Assembly (NCBI RefSeq): GCF_002165135.1
Contig: NZ_NFZQ01000013.1
Span: forward strand, 1 to 64,000
Length of the DNA: 64,000 bases
Reading direction: 5' to 3'
Source of the DNA: Pseudomonas sp. SID14000
GTDB lineage: Bacteria > Pseudomonadota > Gammaproteobacteria > Pseudomonadales > Pseudomonadaceae
The notes below the pieces were generated by a model. That model saw only the letters and a list, made by a program, of their open reading frames with translations. It was not told where the DNA came from and made no database searches. Made by a program: the position numbers and the translations under genes. Position 1 is the stretch's first letter. Each line of letters begins with the position of its first letter. Positions 16,850 through 25,133 of this stretch are shown in pieces.

Positions 16850-18004
16850 TTAAAGTTTCGTTGCGGTACCGAGCATTGCGTAGTGCTCGTACGACTTCAT
16901 CTGTCTTGCGATCTGCGAGATCTTGCTGGCGTAATTCGGGTCGGTGGCGTACCCGGCCTTTTGCAACTCTTGCACGAACTGCTCTGGTTTATCGGCGGCC
17001 TTCACCGCATCTTGATAGCGCGAATTGTTCTGTAACAGGCTGACCAGGTCGTGGAAGCTGTCCTGATAAGAGTCGTAGGAGCGGAACGCCGCCGTCTCCT
17101 TGACGAACTGACCATCGCGGAATTCGCTGGTGATTGCCCGCGCCTCACCGCCCTCCCAGTTGCCGGTTGCCTTGATACCGAACAGGTTGTGGCTGCTGCT
17201 GCCATCGGTGTTACGCATGACCGACTTGCCCCAGCCAGTTTCCAGGGCGGCCTGCGCCACCAGGTAGCGTGGGTCGATTCCGATGCGCTTGGCGGCCTGC
17301 TCGGCCATCGGCAGCATGGTGGCGACGAATTCGTCGCTGTCGGCAAATGCCTTTTTCGGTGCCAGCGGTGGCTGGGCCACGGCGCGCCCGAGGATGCGCA
17401 GGCCGTTGTCCGGCACGGCGAAGGCCTTGGCCACTTGCTGGCCGTCCCGGGCAGGCACGGCTGCGGTATTGGCGCTGGCCGCCGACGGCACGATGCCAGC
17501 CAGCAGGCGGTCGGTGAGCTTGCTCGGCAGCGCCAAACGCCGCGAATTCAGTGCGGCGACATCGTTGCGGGTGGCGACCGCCTGGACGGCGTGCACGGGC
17601 TCGGCCACCTTGTTGCCCCACAGTGTCGGCGCATTGCCCTCGATACGGGGGAACGGGCTGGTGTTGACCGGCGCGCTCTTGTTCTTCGACAGCTGGCGCA
17701 CCAGCACGTCCTGCAGCCCGATACCGCCGCCCTCGCGGGACATGCTTACGGCCAACTGCTGGTCATACATGTCACGGTACTGCTTCACCGTCTCGGTGTT
17801 CATCGGGTTGTCGTCGGCCAGCACGTCGCTGGCCTTGCGCGAGGCCTTGAGCATTTCGCTGATGAAAAGCGACTCGAACTCCTGGGCCACCTTGCGCACG
17901 TTGGCATCGCTGTCACGGTCGCCATGCTTGAGCGCGCTCAGGCGATTGAGGTCGGTATAGGCACCGCTGTCGGCACTGCCGGAAACCAGGCTTTTGCTGC
18001 TCAT
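16850..18004 (-). CDS. flgJ: Flagellar rod assembly protein/peptidoglycan hydrolase FlgJ
   Basis: The 384-residue protein combines an N-terminal rod-capping domain (about 1-110; QEFESLFISEMLKASRK) with a C-terminal glucosaminidase-type muramidase domain (about 225-380). The catalytic glutamate is visible as E255 in QAALETGWGKS, followed by NLFGIKATG. It opens the peptidoglycan for the growing rod while acting as rod cap in the periplasm. A proline/alanine-rich linker joins the halves. The two-domain form is the gammaproteobacterial type. Confidence 0.94.
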   Translation of the reverse strand: MSSKSLVSGSADSGAYTDLNRLSALKHGDRDSDANVRKVAQEFESLFISEMLKASRKASDVLADDNPMNTETVKQYRDMYDQQLAVSMSREGGGIGLQDVLVRQLSKNKSAPVNTSPFPRIEGNAPTLWGNKVAEPVHAVQAVATRNDVAALNSRRLALPSKLTDRLLAGIVPSAASANTAAVPARDGQQVAKAFAVPDNGLRILGRAVAQPPLAPKKAFADSDEFVATMLPMAEQAAKRIGIDPRYLVAQAALETGWGKSVMRNTDGSSSHNLFGIKATGNWEGGEARAITSEFRDGQFVKETAAFRSYDSYQDSFHDLVSLLQNNSRYQDAVKAADKPEQFVQELQKAGYATDPNYASKISQIARQMKSYEHYAMLGTATKL

Positions 18005-18015
18005 CCGCGCCGTCC

Positions 18016-19125
18016 TCAGATCACGATCAGGTCGGCCTGCAAGGCGCCGGCCTGTTTCAGGGCTTCGAGGATGGCCATCAGGTCGCTGGGCGCTGCGCCC
18101 ACCTGGTTCACCGCGCGGACGATTTCATCCAGCGTGGTGCCCGGGCCGAACTTGAACATCGGCTTGGCTTCCTGCTCGGCATTGACCCGCGAGCGCGGCA
18201 CCACGGCGGTCTGACCATTGGAGAACGGCCCCGGCTGGCTGACGATCGGGTCTTCGGTAATGGTCACGGTCAGGCTGCCGTGGGTCACCGCGGCCGGCGA
18301 CACCTTGACGTTCTGGCCGATGACAATGGTGCCGGTACGCGAGTTGATGATGACCTTCGCCACCGCCTGGCCCGGGTCGATTTCGAGGTTCTCGAGGATC
18401 GACAGGTAATCCACGCGCTGGCTCGGGTCCATCGGCGCAGTGACTCGCACCGAACCGCCGTCCACGGCCTGGGCCACGCCTGGGCCGAGCAGGTCATTGA
18501 CCTTGTCGACGATGCGCTTGGCGGTGGTGAAGTCGGGGCGGTTGAGGTTCAGGGTCAGGCTGTTGCCCTGGTTGAAACCGCTCGGTACTGCACGTTCGAC
18601 GGTAGCACCGCCAGGGATACGACCGGCCGACGGAACGTTGACAGTGATCTTCGAACCATCACGGCCCTCGGCATCGAAGCCGCCCACCACCAGGTTACCC
18701 TGGGCCACGGCATAGACGTTGCCGTCGATACCTTTGAGCGGGGTCATCAGCAGGCTGCCACCGCGCAGGCTCTTGGAGTTACCGATCGAGGACACCGTAA
18801 TGTCGACCACCTGGCCTGGCTTGGCGAACGCCGGCAGGTCGGCATGCACCGACACTGCCGCGACGTTCTTCAACTGCACGTTGCCGGAGCCGGCCGGCAC
18901 CTTGATGCCGAACTGCGACAGCATGTTGTTGAAGGTCTGCAGGGTAAACGGCGTCTGGGTGGTCTGGTCACCCGTACCATTGAGCCCCACCACCAGGCCG
19001 TAACCGATCAGCTGGTTGGAGCGCACGCCAGAAATGCTGGCAATGTCCTTCAGGCGCTCGGCCTGGGCGCCGAAGGCACAGGACAGGAGCAGGGTTGCGG
19101 CAATCAGCTGCCTCAGGTTGAACAT
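18016..19125 (-). CDS. flgI: Flagellar P-ring protein FlgI
   Basis: The 369-residue precursor has a Sec signal peptide (MFNLRQLIAATLLLSCAFGA, cleavage after AQA). The highly conserved mature start ERLKDIASISGVRSNQLIGY follows. It assembles the periplasmic P ring around the rod in the peptidoglycan layer, with FlgA as chaperone. The in-frame ATG six bases upstream (19131) is an alternative start; the MFNLRQ start gives a standard signal sequence. It follows flgH by 12 bp. Confidence 0.95.
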   Translation of the reverse strand: MFNLRQLIAATLLLSCAFGAQAERLKDIASISGVRSNQLIGYGLVVGLNGTGDQTTQTPFTLQTFNNMLSQFGIKVPAGSGNVQLKNVAAVSVHADLPAFAKPGQVVDITVSSIGNSKSLRGGSLLMTPLKGIDGNVYAVAQGNLVVGGFDAEGRDGSKITVNVPSAGRIPGGATVERAVPSGFNQGNSLTLNLNRPDFTTAKRIVDKVNDLLGPGVAQAVDGGSVRVTAPMDPSQRVDYLSILENLEIDPGQAVAKVIINSRTGTIVIGQNVKVSPAAVTHGSLTVTITEDPIVSQPGPFSNGQTAVVPRSRVNAEQEAKPMFKFGPGTTLDEIVRAVNQVGAAPSDLMAILEALKQAGALQADLIVI

Positions 19126-19137
19126 GGTCATCCGTAC

Positions 19138-19833
19138 TCAGAAAGGCCAAAGCGGGCTGATGAAGAAGCGGTCCAGCCACCCGGGCTGGCTGGCATCGGC
19201 GAACGAGCCGGTACCGGAATAGGTGATACGTGCGTCGGCCACACGGGTGGACGGCACGGTGTTGTCCGTGGCGATGTCGTCGGCGCGGATCATGCCGGCA
19301 ATGCGTACCAGTTCTTCACCGGTGTTCAGGGTCAGCCACTTCTCGCCGCGCACGGCGATGATGCCGTTGGGCAGCACTTCGGCCACGGTCACGGTGATGG
19401 AACCGGTCAGGGTGTTGCCCTGGGTAGCCTTGCTGTCGCCCTTGGTCGCGCGCTCGCCGCTGTAGCCGGCTTCCAGCGACAGGTCACCGCTGCCGAACGG
19501 ATTGTTGGTGCTCGGCGTGCTGCCGAACAACGAGGTCAGGCCGATGTTCGCGTTGCTGTTTTTCTGGATCTGCGAGCCGGCGTTCTTGCTGGCCGACGTA
19601 CGCTCGTTGAGGGTGATGGTGATGATGTCACCCACCCGGAACGCCTTACGGTCGCTGTACAGGTTCTGCTCGAAACCGGCCTGGTAGATCGAACCGTTGT
19701 TGGCCGCTGCCGGCAACGGGGTGCGCGGCAGTACCGGCGCGTAGTACGGGTCGTTGGGCTTGGGCGTCGGCGCGACGCAACCTGCCAGCAACACCGCCCC
19801 CCCCAGGGCGAAAACGGACAACAGACGATTCAT
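19138..19833 (-). CDS. flgH: Flagellar L-ring lipoprotein FlgH
   Basis: The 231-residue precursor has a lipoprotein signal peptide with lipobox LLAGC, so Cys19 is lipidated. Conserved FlgH segments follow: DRKAFRVGDIITITLNERT and VRGEKWLTLNTGEELVRIAG. It forms the outer-membrane L ring, the bushing through which the rod passes. It sits between flgG and flgI in the operon. Confidence 0.95.
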   Translation of the reverse strand: MNRLLSVFALGGAVLLAGCVAPTPKPNDPYYAPVLPRTPLPAAANNGSIYQAGFEQNLYSDRKAFRVGDIITITLNERTSASKNAGSQIQKNSNANIGLTSLFGSTPSTNNPFGSGDLSLEAGYSGERATKGDSKATQGNTLTGSITVTVAEVLPNGIIAVRGEKWLTLNTGEELVRIAGMIRADDIATDNTVPSTRVADARITYSGTGSFADASQPGWLDRFFISPLWPF

Positions 19834-19884
19834 GACGCTTACCTCACGGATACACCAGAGTGACTGGGCTTGGAGCTGCCTGCT

Positions 19885-20670
19885 TTAGAGCTGTTGAGTA
19901 ACGAACGACAGCATCTGGTCGGCGGTGGAAATGACCTTGGAGTTCATCTCGTAGGCTCGCTGGGTGGTGATCATGTTCACCAGCTCTTCCACGGTGCTGA
20001 CGTTGGAGTTTTCCAGGGTCTGTTGCAGGGTGGTGCCGAAACCGTTCAGGCCCGGGGTGCCGACTTGTGGCGCGCCACTGGCGGCGGTTTCGAGGAACAG
20101 GTTGTCGCCAATCGCCTGCAGGCCGGCCGGGTTGATGAAGTCGGCGGTCTGGATGTTGCCGATCACCTGCGCTGCCGGGTTGCCGGCGGTGGTAATCGAC
20201 ACGGTGCCGTCCTGACCGACAGTGAAAGTCTGCGCGTCGTTCGGCACGACGATGGCAGGCTCCAGGGCGAAGCCGTTGGCGGTGACGATCTGGCCGTCGG
20301 AGTTCAGGTGGAAGGTACCGTCACGGGTGTAAGAAACGGTGCCATCCGGCTGCAGCACCTGGAAAAAACCACGACCGTTCACCGCCATGTCCAGCGGGTT
20401 TTCCGTGGTTTGCAGGCTGCCAGTCTGGAAGTTCTTCTGGGTGCCGACAATGCGCACACCAGTACCGACCTGCAGGCCCGAAGGCAGCTCGCTGTCCTGG
20501 GTGGACTGCGCGCCTGGCTGGCGTTTGATCTGGTACAGCAGGTCCTGGAACTCGGCGCGATCACGCTTGAAGCCGGTGGTCGAGACGTTGGCCAGGTTGT
20601 TGGAGATGACCGTCAGGTTGGTGTCCTGGGCGGACAGACCGGTTTTAGCGACCCAAAGAGCCGGAAGCAT
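19885..20670 (-). CDS. flgG: Flagellar distal rod protein FlgG
   Basis: The 261-residue protein begins MLPALWVAKTGLSAQDTNLT and carries the rod/hook signature NNLANVSTTGFKRDRAEFQD. It ends with the typical C-terminal helix (LENSNVSTVEELVNMITTQR, then ISTADQML). It builds the distal rod, is exported by the flagellar type III system, and its length is standard. It lies between flgF and flgH, 47 bp from flgF. Confidence 0.96.
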   Translation of the reverse strand: MLPALWVAKTGLSAQDTNLTVISNNLANVSTTGFKRDRAEFQDLLYQIKRQPGAQSTQDSELPSGLQVGTGVRIVGTQKNFQTGSLQTTENPLDMAVNGRGFFQVLQPDGTVSYTRDGTFHLNSDGQIVTANGFALEPAIVVPNDAQTFTVGQDGTVSITTAGNPAAQVIGNIQTADFINPAGLQAIGDNLFLETAASGAPQVGTPGLNGFGTTLQQTLENSNVSTVEELVNMITTQRAYEMNSKVISTADQMLSFVTQQL

Positions 20671-20717
20671 GTAAGTTCTCCTCGTGCGCCTGTTTTACGG
20701 CACCCGTTCAAAAGTGA

Positions 20718-21458
20718 TTAGCCGATTTGCAAAACACGCGCCATGGCTTCGTCGCCTTCCTTGGCCGCGTTCATCATCTTGACGTGCAGTTCGAATTGAC
20801 GGGACAGCGCCAGCACCGAGGTCATTTCTTCCACGGCGTTGACATTGCTGCCTTCCAGGAAGCCCGACACCACCCGCACATTGACGTCGGCAGCTGCCGG
20901 CTGGCCGTCGCGGGTATGGATCAGGCCATCCAGGCCCTTGGTCAGGCCCTTGGTATCGGGGTTGACCAGCTTGATGCGGTCAACTTCAGCCATCACTCGC
21001 GGATCTTCCCCCATGGAGCGGATGCTGATGGTGCCATCGGCGCCAACTTCGACTTTTTGCTCAGGCGGAATCGCAATGGGGCCGCCGTTACCGATCACCG
21101 GCATACCGTTGCCAGCACGCAGTACACCGAGGGCATCGATGTTCAGGCTACCGGTGCGTACGTAGGCTTCGCTGCCATCTGGCGCCTGCACGGCAATGAA
21201 GCCCTTGCCGGTCACCGCCACATCCAGGTCGCGGCCGGTCTCGACCATCGGGCCTTCACTGTAGTCAGTGGCCGGGCGTTCAGTCATGGCAAAGGCGCGC
21301 GACGGAAAGCTGTCGCCGAACACCGGCATCGAGCGGGCCTGCTCCAGGTCTCGCTGAAAACCGTTAGTGGAAATGTTCGCCAGGTTGTTGGCGTGCGCCT
21401 TCTGCGCCAGCGCATTCTGGCTGGCGCCGGTCATGGCCACGTAAAGCATCTTGTCCAC
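20718..21458 (-). CDS. flgF: Flagellar proximal rod protein FlgF
   Basis: The 246-residue protein shows the N-terminal motif KMLYVAMTGASQNALAQ followed by NNLANISTNGFQRDLEQ, and the C-terminal EGSNVNAVEEMTSVLALSRQ helix. The start is best placed at the GTG at 21458, because a perfect GGAGG lies six bases before it; an ATG six bases upstream overlaps that Shine-Dalgarno. It leads the flgFGHIJKL operon, about 50 nt downstream of the predicted sigma-54 start site. Confidence 0.94.
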   Translation of the reverse strand: MDKMLYVAMTGASQNALAQKAHANNLANISTNGFQRDLEQARSMPVFGDSFPSRAFAMTERPATDYSEGPMVETGRDLDVAVTGKGFIAVQAPDGSEAYVRTGSLNIDALGVLRAGNGMPVIGNGGPIAIPPEQKVEVGADGTISIRSMGEDPRVMAEVDRIKLVNPDTKGLTKGLDGLIHTRDGQPAAADVNVRVVSGFLEGSNVNAVEEMTSVLALSRQFELHVKMMNAAKEGDEAMARVLQIG

Positions 21459-21517
21459 AGTCATCCTCCATTGCACTGGCGGTCGCTTGCCGCTCGCCGT
21501 TGCTATGCGAGCTACAA

Positions 21518-21533
21518 AGCAAGTTCCGAACCA
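21518..21533 (-). promoter_or_regulatory. Sigma-54 (RpoN) promoter of the flgF operon
   Basis: The minus strand reads TGGTTCGGAACTTGCT, matching TGGCACG-N4-TTGCW except at two positions, with invariant GG and GC at the right spacing. It lies about 60 bp before the flgF start and after a terminator, so flgFGHIJKL can be transcribed separately from flgBCDE, presumably by FleQ-activated RpoN holoenzyme. Confidence 0.8.
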
Positions 21534-21549
21534 ACTTTCCAAAATCATG

Positions 21550-21574
21550 AAAAAGCCCGTGGATACGGGCTTTC
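21550..21574 (-). terminator. Rho-independent terminator between flgE/small ORF and flgF
   Basis: A hairpin GCCCGT-ATCC-ACGGGC followed by TTTTT on the minus strand ends transcripts coming from flgBCDE and the small secreted ORF. It lies 17 bp upstream of the flgF promoter element. Confidence 0.82.
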
Positions 21575-21668
21575 AGAGGCTTTGCTCAAGTCGCGAACGC
21601 CGGTTATCCGGCGCCGGGTTGCCGATGGCGGCAAACTTGTACCCGCGAAAGGGCCGGTACAGCCTTCA

Positions 21669-21854
21669 TCAAGGCTCGCGGCAACCACCATTGCTGTAGG
21701 GGCCGGCAAACTTCTTCCAGCCATCTCCCGGCGGCCATTGCGAGCAGACCAGGCGCCCATCCACCTGGCTTTCCCAGCGCCACCAGGGCGCGGTACCGGC
21801 CTGGGCCTGGTACAGGCAGAAAGCAGCAATCGATGCAACAAACAGCCTTTTCAT
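21669..21854 (-). CDS. Small secreted protein of unknown function between flgE and flgF
   Basis: This 61-residue ORF starts at the ATG at 21854 behind a strong GGAGGG. It encodes a clear signal peptide (MKRLFVASIAAFCLYQAQA), predicted to leave a mature peptide of about 42 residues beginning GTAPWWRWESQVDG. The mature part is rich in Trp and Gly and contains two cysteines (VCSQW and GGCREP), which could form a disulphide in the periplasm. I do not recognise the family. It lies 72 bp downstream of flgE on the same strand, before the terminator, so it should be co-transcribed with flgBCDE. A flagellar role is guilt by association only. Confidence 0.6.
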   Translation of the reverse strand: MKRLFVASIAAFCLYQAQAGTAPWWRWESQVDGRLVCSQWPPGDGWKKFAGPYSNGGCREP

Positions 21855-21926
21855 GATCCCTCCGGCAACGACGACGAACCCCTTCACGACAAAGGGGTTC
21901 GCCTGCATACGCTCAGCCAGCGACCA

Positions 21927-23282
21927 TCAGGTCATCTGAATGATGGTCTGCATGATGGTACTTTCGGTCGAAATGGTCTTGGCATTCGCCTGGTAGTTGC
22001 TCTGCGCCTTGATCAGCTCTACCAGCTCCTGCGTCAGGTTCACGTTCGAACCCTCCAGTGCATTGGACTCGATGGCCCCCAAGGTCCCGGTCTTCGGCGA
22101 ATCGATGCCCGGAATGCCGGACGTGTAGGTTTCAGTCCAGCGGGTACCACCGATCTGCTGCAGGCCCTGCTCATTGGCAAAGCTGGCCAGGGCCACCTGG
22201 CCAATGGCGCGGGATTGCTGGTTGCTGAAGCTGGCGAACAGCACACCCGTCGAGTCGATGCTCAGGCTCGACAGAATACCGGTCGCGTAGCCGTCCTGGG
22301 ACTGCGACATGCGCGCGGTCTCGGTGTTGTAGGAGGTGGTGCTGTTCATCGCCAGGCGCATGCCATCGGCATTGCCCGCCGCACCATTCGACGCCCAGTT
22401 ACCTGCAGAGTCCTCCACCGCCGGAACCCAGCCGGTCATGGTGAAGGTGTTGTTGTTCACCGTGAACGAAGCGCCTGCCGGGTGCCCGGTGTTATCGGCA
22501 GTCATGCTGCTGACCGAACCATCGCTGTTGAAGCTGATGGTGCCGGTCAGCGGCACAGTGGAGGCCGGGTCGAACGGGTTGCGCCCGTCCACCAGGGTGT
22601 ACATGGTCCACTCATTGGTGCCAGTCTTGCGATAGAACTGCTCCATGGTGTGCTCGTTACCCTGGCTGTCATACACCTTGGTCGGGAAAGACTTGGTGTA
22701 AGTCGTCTGATCGGAAGGATCGAACGGCAGGTTCGGCACCAACGTACCCGTACCATCGTCCACTTCCAGCGGGATGTCGGCAGCCGAAGAGTTCAGGTTG
22801 ATGCCCTGGTCGATCAGGGAAGTTGCCTTTGGCTGCAGGGCCGACGTATCGATCTGCAGATCGGTCAGCACACCCCTCTGGATCTTGCCAGTCGAGTCAG
22901 CGGCATAGCCCTGCAGGCGCAGCCCGTCCGCGGTAACCACGAAGTTGTCCTTGCTGGCCTGGAAAGCACCCGCACGGGTGTAGACACGCGAGCCGTTATC
23001 GGACAGCACGAAGAAGCCCTGCCCCTGAATCCCCATGTCCAGCACGTTGCCGGTGGTGTTGACGTCACCCTGGGTGAACTGCTGGGAAATGGCCGCCAGG
23101 CGCACACCGTTACCCACCTGGTTCTTGCCCACGCCCAGGCGGTTGGAGCCTGCATAGACATCGGCGAACTCGGCACGCGACGACTTGAAGCCGTTGGTGT
23201 TGACGTTGGCGATGTTATTGCCGGTGACATCCAGTTGCTTGTTTGCTGCGTACAGACCGCTAAGGCCGATATTGAAAGACAT
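21927..23282 (-). CDS. flgE: Flagellar hook protein FlgE
   Basis: The 451-residue protein starts MSFNIGLSGLYAANKQLDVT and has NNIANVNTNGFKSSRAEFAD. The conserved C-terminal helix includes EGSNVNLTQELVELIKAQSN. It polymerises into the hook, using FlgD as cap. Its length is within the range of pseudomonad FlgE. It lies 31 bp downstream of flgD. Confidence 0.96.
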   Translation of the reverse strand: MSFNIGLSGLYAANKQLDVTGNNIANVNTNGFKSSRAEFADVYAGSNRLGVGKNQVGNGVRLAAISQQFTQGDVNTTGNVLDMGIQGQGFFVLSDNGSRVYTRAGAFQASKDNFVVTADGLRLQGYAADSTGKIQRGVLTDLQIDTSALQPKATSLIDQGINLNSSAADIPLEVDDGTGTLVPNLPFDPSDQTTYTKSFPTKVYDSQGNEHTMEQFYRKTGTNEWTMYTLVDGRNPFDPASTVPLTGTISFNSDGSVSSMTADNTGHPAGASFTVNNNTFTMTGWVPAVEDSAGNWASNGAAGNADGMRLAMNSTTSYNTETARMSQSQDGYATGILSSLSIDSTGVLFASFSNQQSRAIGQVALASFANEQGLQQIGGTRWTETYTSGIPGIDSPKTGTLGAIESNALEGSNVNLTQELVELIKAQSNYQANAKTISTESTIMQTIIQMT

Positions 23283-23313
23283 GAACTCGCTCCTTTTGCC
23301 GCTCTAGCGGGCC

Positions 23314-24018
23314 TTAGATACCAATGGTTTGCACGTCGGAGAGGGACACTTTGCCAACGCCGGCGAGGTTGAGCACCATTTCGCCGGCAGCACTGAAACT
23401 GACGCTGGTCACCTTGGCTGGCAACAGCGTGTTCATCTGCACCGACTTGCCATCCACCGTGGTGCTGGCAGTGAAGGTATAGGTACCAGGGTCGACTTTC
23501 TCGCCACTATTGTTGGTACCGTCCCAGATGAAATCGGCGTAGCCGGCTTTCTGTTCGCCCAGCTCGATGGTCTTGACGGTATTGCCGTCCTTGTCCTTGA
23601 TGGTGATCTTCGCTTCGCCGATGGCTTGCGGCACGACGAACTGCGCATTGAAGCTTTCGGCGGTATCGACCACTGCCTTGTCGTTCTGCACCACCACTGA
23701 ACGCCCGACCAGCGACGACGCCTGCAGAGCCTGGGACGAGGCCATGGCGCTGGTGATGGAGTTGACCGATTCGTTCAGCGAGGTAATGCCTTCCAGGCTA
23801 CTGAACTGCGCCAACTGGGCAACGAACTCACCATTGTCCTGCGGGTCCAGCGGGTTCTGGTGCTGCATCTGGGTGACCAGCAACTGCAGGAAAGCGTCCT
23901 TGCCGAGCGAGTCGCTACCGGTCTTGGATGCGGTGTCCGTGGTCTTCTTCGTACTGGTACCTACACCCGACGCCGCGAGCACGTCGTTGAGGTTCACACC
24001 GTTGGTATCGATTGCCAT
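23314..24018 (-). CDS. flgD: Flagellar hook assembly (capping) protein FlgD
   Basis: The 234-residue protein has the N-terminal FlgD motif (KDAFLQLLVTQMQHQNPLDP, then EFVAQLAQFSSLEGI) and C-terminal FlgD Ig/tudor-like domains with YADFIWDGTNNSGEKV. It caps the growing hook for FlgE polymerisation and is not retained in the finished flagellum. It lies between flgC and flgE. Confidence 0.95.
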   Translation of the reverse strand: MAIDTNGVNLNDVLAASGVGTSTKKTTDTASKTGSDSLGKDAFLQLLVTQMQHQNPLDPQDNGEFVAQLAQFSSLEGITSLNESVNSITSAMASSQALQASSLVGRSVVVQNDKAVVDTAESFNAQFVVPQAIGEAKITIKDKDGNTVKTIELGEQKAGYADFIWDGTNNSGEKVDPGTYTFTASTTVDGKSVQMNTLLPAKVTSVSFSAAGEMVLNLAGVGKVSLSDVQTIGI

Positions 24019-24033
24019 GGTCTGGTTTCCTTA

Positions 24034-24477
24034 TCACTGACCGAGGGTCAGGACTTTCTGCATCATGGCCTTGGCCGTATTCATCAGCTCGGCGTTAGTC
24101 TGAAACGCGCGACTGGCAGAGATCATGTCAGCCATCTCCTCGACCACGTTAACGTTCGGGTAGTAGACGTAGCCGTCCTTGTTCGCCGCCGGGTGATTGG
24201 GCTCGTAACGGGCCTCCAGGTTGCTCTGGTCCTCGACGATGCCTTTTACCTGCACGCCCTGCCCTGCTTCGCCCTGGTCTTCGAACAGCGACTGGCTGCT
24301 GCCGGCCTGCGCGTCCTGAAAGGTAGTGGCGAACACCGGGTGGCGAGCGCGATAGGTCTGGTCGATGCTCGAGGACACGGTCTCGGCGTTGGCAATGTTG
24401 GAAGCAACGGTGTTCAGGCGCGTGTTCTGCGCACTCATGCCGCTACCGGCAATGTTGAAGACACTGGAAAGGGACAT
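24034..24477 (-). CDS. flgC: Flagellar proximal rod protein FlgC
   Basis: The 147-residue protein begins MSLSSVFNIAGSGMSAQNTR with NTVASNIANAETVSSS, and ends in the rod-type helix NVNVVEEMADMISASRAFQT. The ATG at 24477 is chosen because GGGGAG lies seven bases ahead; the ATG six bases upstream sits on the Shine-Dalgarno. It overlaps closely with the end of flgB (stop at 24480). Confidence 0.95.
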   Translation of the reverse strand: MSLSSVFNIAGSGMSAQNTRLNTVASNIANAETVSSSIDQTYRARHPVFATTFQDAQAGSSQSLFEDQGEAGQGVQVKGIVEDQSNLEARYEPNHPAANKDGYVYYPNVNVVEEMADMISASRAFQTNAELMNTAKAMMQKVLTLGQ

Positions 24478-24479
24478 GG

Positions 24480-24890
24480 TCATTCTCCCCGCAGGGCCGA
24501 AACCAGCCCTTTGAATTTACTGTTGAGCAAGGTGAAGCTGGCCTGGAAGCCGACGGCGTTTTCGGTATAGTTCGACTGCTCGATCTGCGCATCCACGGTG
24601 TTCTGGTCGATCGACGGCTGCGTTGGCGTGCGGTACTTGAGGGTATCGTCAGCCATGGCCAGGCCCTCGGCCTCGATATGGCGGCTATTGGTACGCTCGA
24701 GACTGAAGCGGCCACCGCTCTGCTGCTTGTCGCTTTCGGCAGCGAGCACCGAGGCGAAGTCCATGTCGCGCGCCTTGTAGTTGGGCGTGTCGGCGTTGGC
24801 GATGTTGTTGGCCAGCACTTCGGCGCGCTGGGCGCGGAAGCCCAGGGCCTTTTCGTGAATACCAAGCGCCTTGTCGAAGCTGATGCTCAT
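24480..24890 (-). CDS. flgB: Flagellar proximal rod protein FlgB
   Basis: The 136-residue protein starts MSISFDKALGIHEKALGFRA and contains EVLANNIANADTPNYKARDM, the rod signature, with a FlgB-type end (NSKFKGLVSALRGE). The start at 24890 gives the standard length; the in-frame extension upstream covers the promoter. It is the first gene of flgBCDE, about 38 nt from the predicted sigma-54 start site. Confidence 0.95.
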   Translation of the reverse strand: MSISFDKALGIHEKALGFRAQRAEVLANNIANADTPNYKARDMDFASVLAAESDKQQSGGRFSLERTNSRHIEAEGLAMADDTLKYRTPTQPSIDQNTVDAQIEQSNYTENAVGFQASFTLLNSKFKGLVSALRGE

Positions 24891-24938
24891 GTCGGGGAAA
24901 CCTTCGGAGGTTGACCGGAATATCGTTGAGCAAGGTAT

Positions 24939-24954
24939 AGCAAGGGCTGTGCCA
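24939..24954 (-). promoter_or_regulatory. Sigma-54 (RpoN) promoter of flgBCDE
   Basis: The minus strand reads TGGCACAGCCCTTGCT, an almost perfect sigma-54 element (TGGCACG-N4-TTGCW) with one deviation. Its position before flgB fits the known RpoN/FleQ control of class II flagellar genes in pseudomonads. Confidence 0.88.
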
Positions 24955-24961
24955 ACCAACG

Positions 24962-24983
24962 AAAAGCCCGGAAATACGGGCTT
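24962..24983 (-). terminator. Terminator upstream of the flgB promoter
   Basis: AAGCCCG and CGGGCTT form a 7-bp stem around a short loop, followed on the minus strand by a four-T run. It would stop transcription arriving from the cheV-cheR side just before the flgB promoter. Confidence 0.6.
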
Positions 24984-25015
24984 GCAGGGCGAGATGCTGT
25001 CAGAGTGATGCCAGA

Positions 25016-25082
25016 AAAGCGGCAAAGGCCTTCCGCCTTGGGTGGCGAAAGCGGCAATTGCCGGGCGGCAAAAGCGGCAAAA
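25016..25082. repeat. Three direct AAAGCGGCAA repeats upstream of flgB
   Basis: AAAGCGGCAA occurs at 25016-25025, 25048-25057 and 25071-25080, with a partial fourth copy (GGGCGGCAAA, 25063-25072). Start-to-start spacings are 32 and 23 bp. They lie 60-130 bp upstream of the flgB sigma-54 element, where enhancer-type activator sites would be expected. No known binding motif is recognised with certainty. Confidence 0.5.
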
Positions 25083-25133
25083 CAAAAAATTGACGTCAGT
25101 GTTTTGCGATAGAGGTGTTGCGCCTATGAGATC

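Noticed and set aside
20727..23372. 881-codon plus-strand ORF antisense to flgF-flgE
   Set aside because: It covers several well-supported flagellar genes, a promoter and a terminator, and has no family resemblance.
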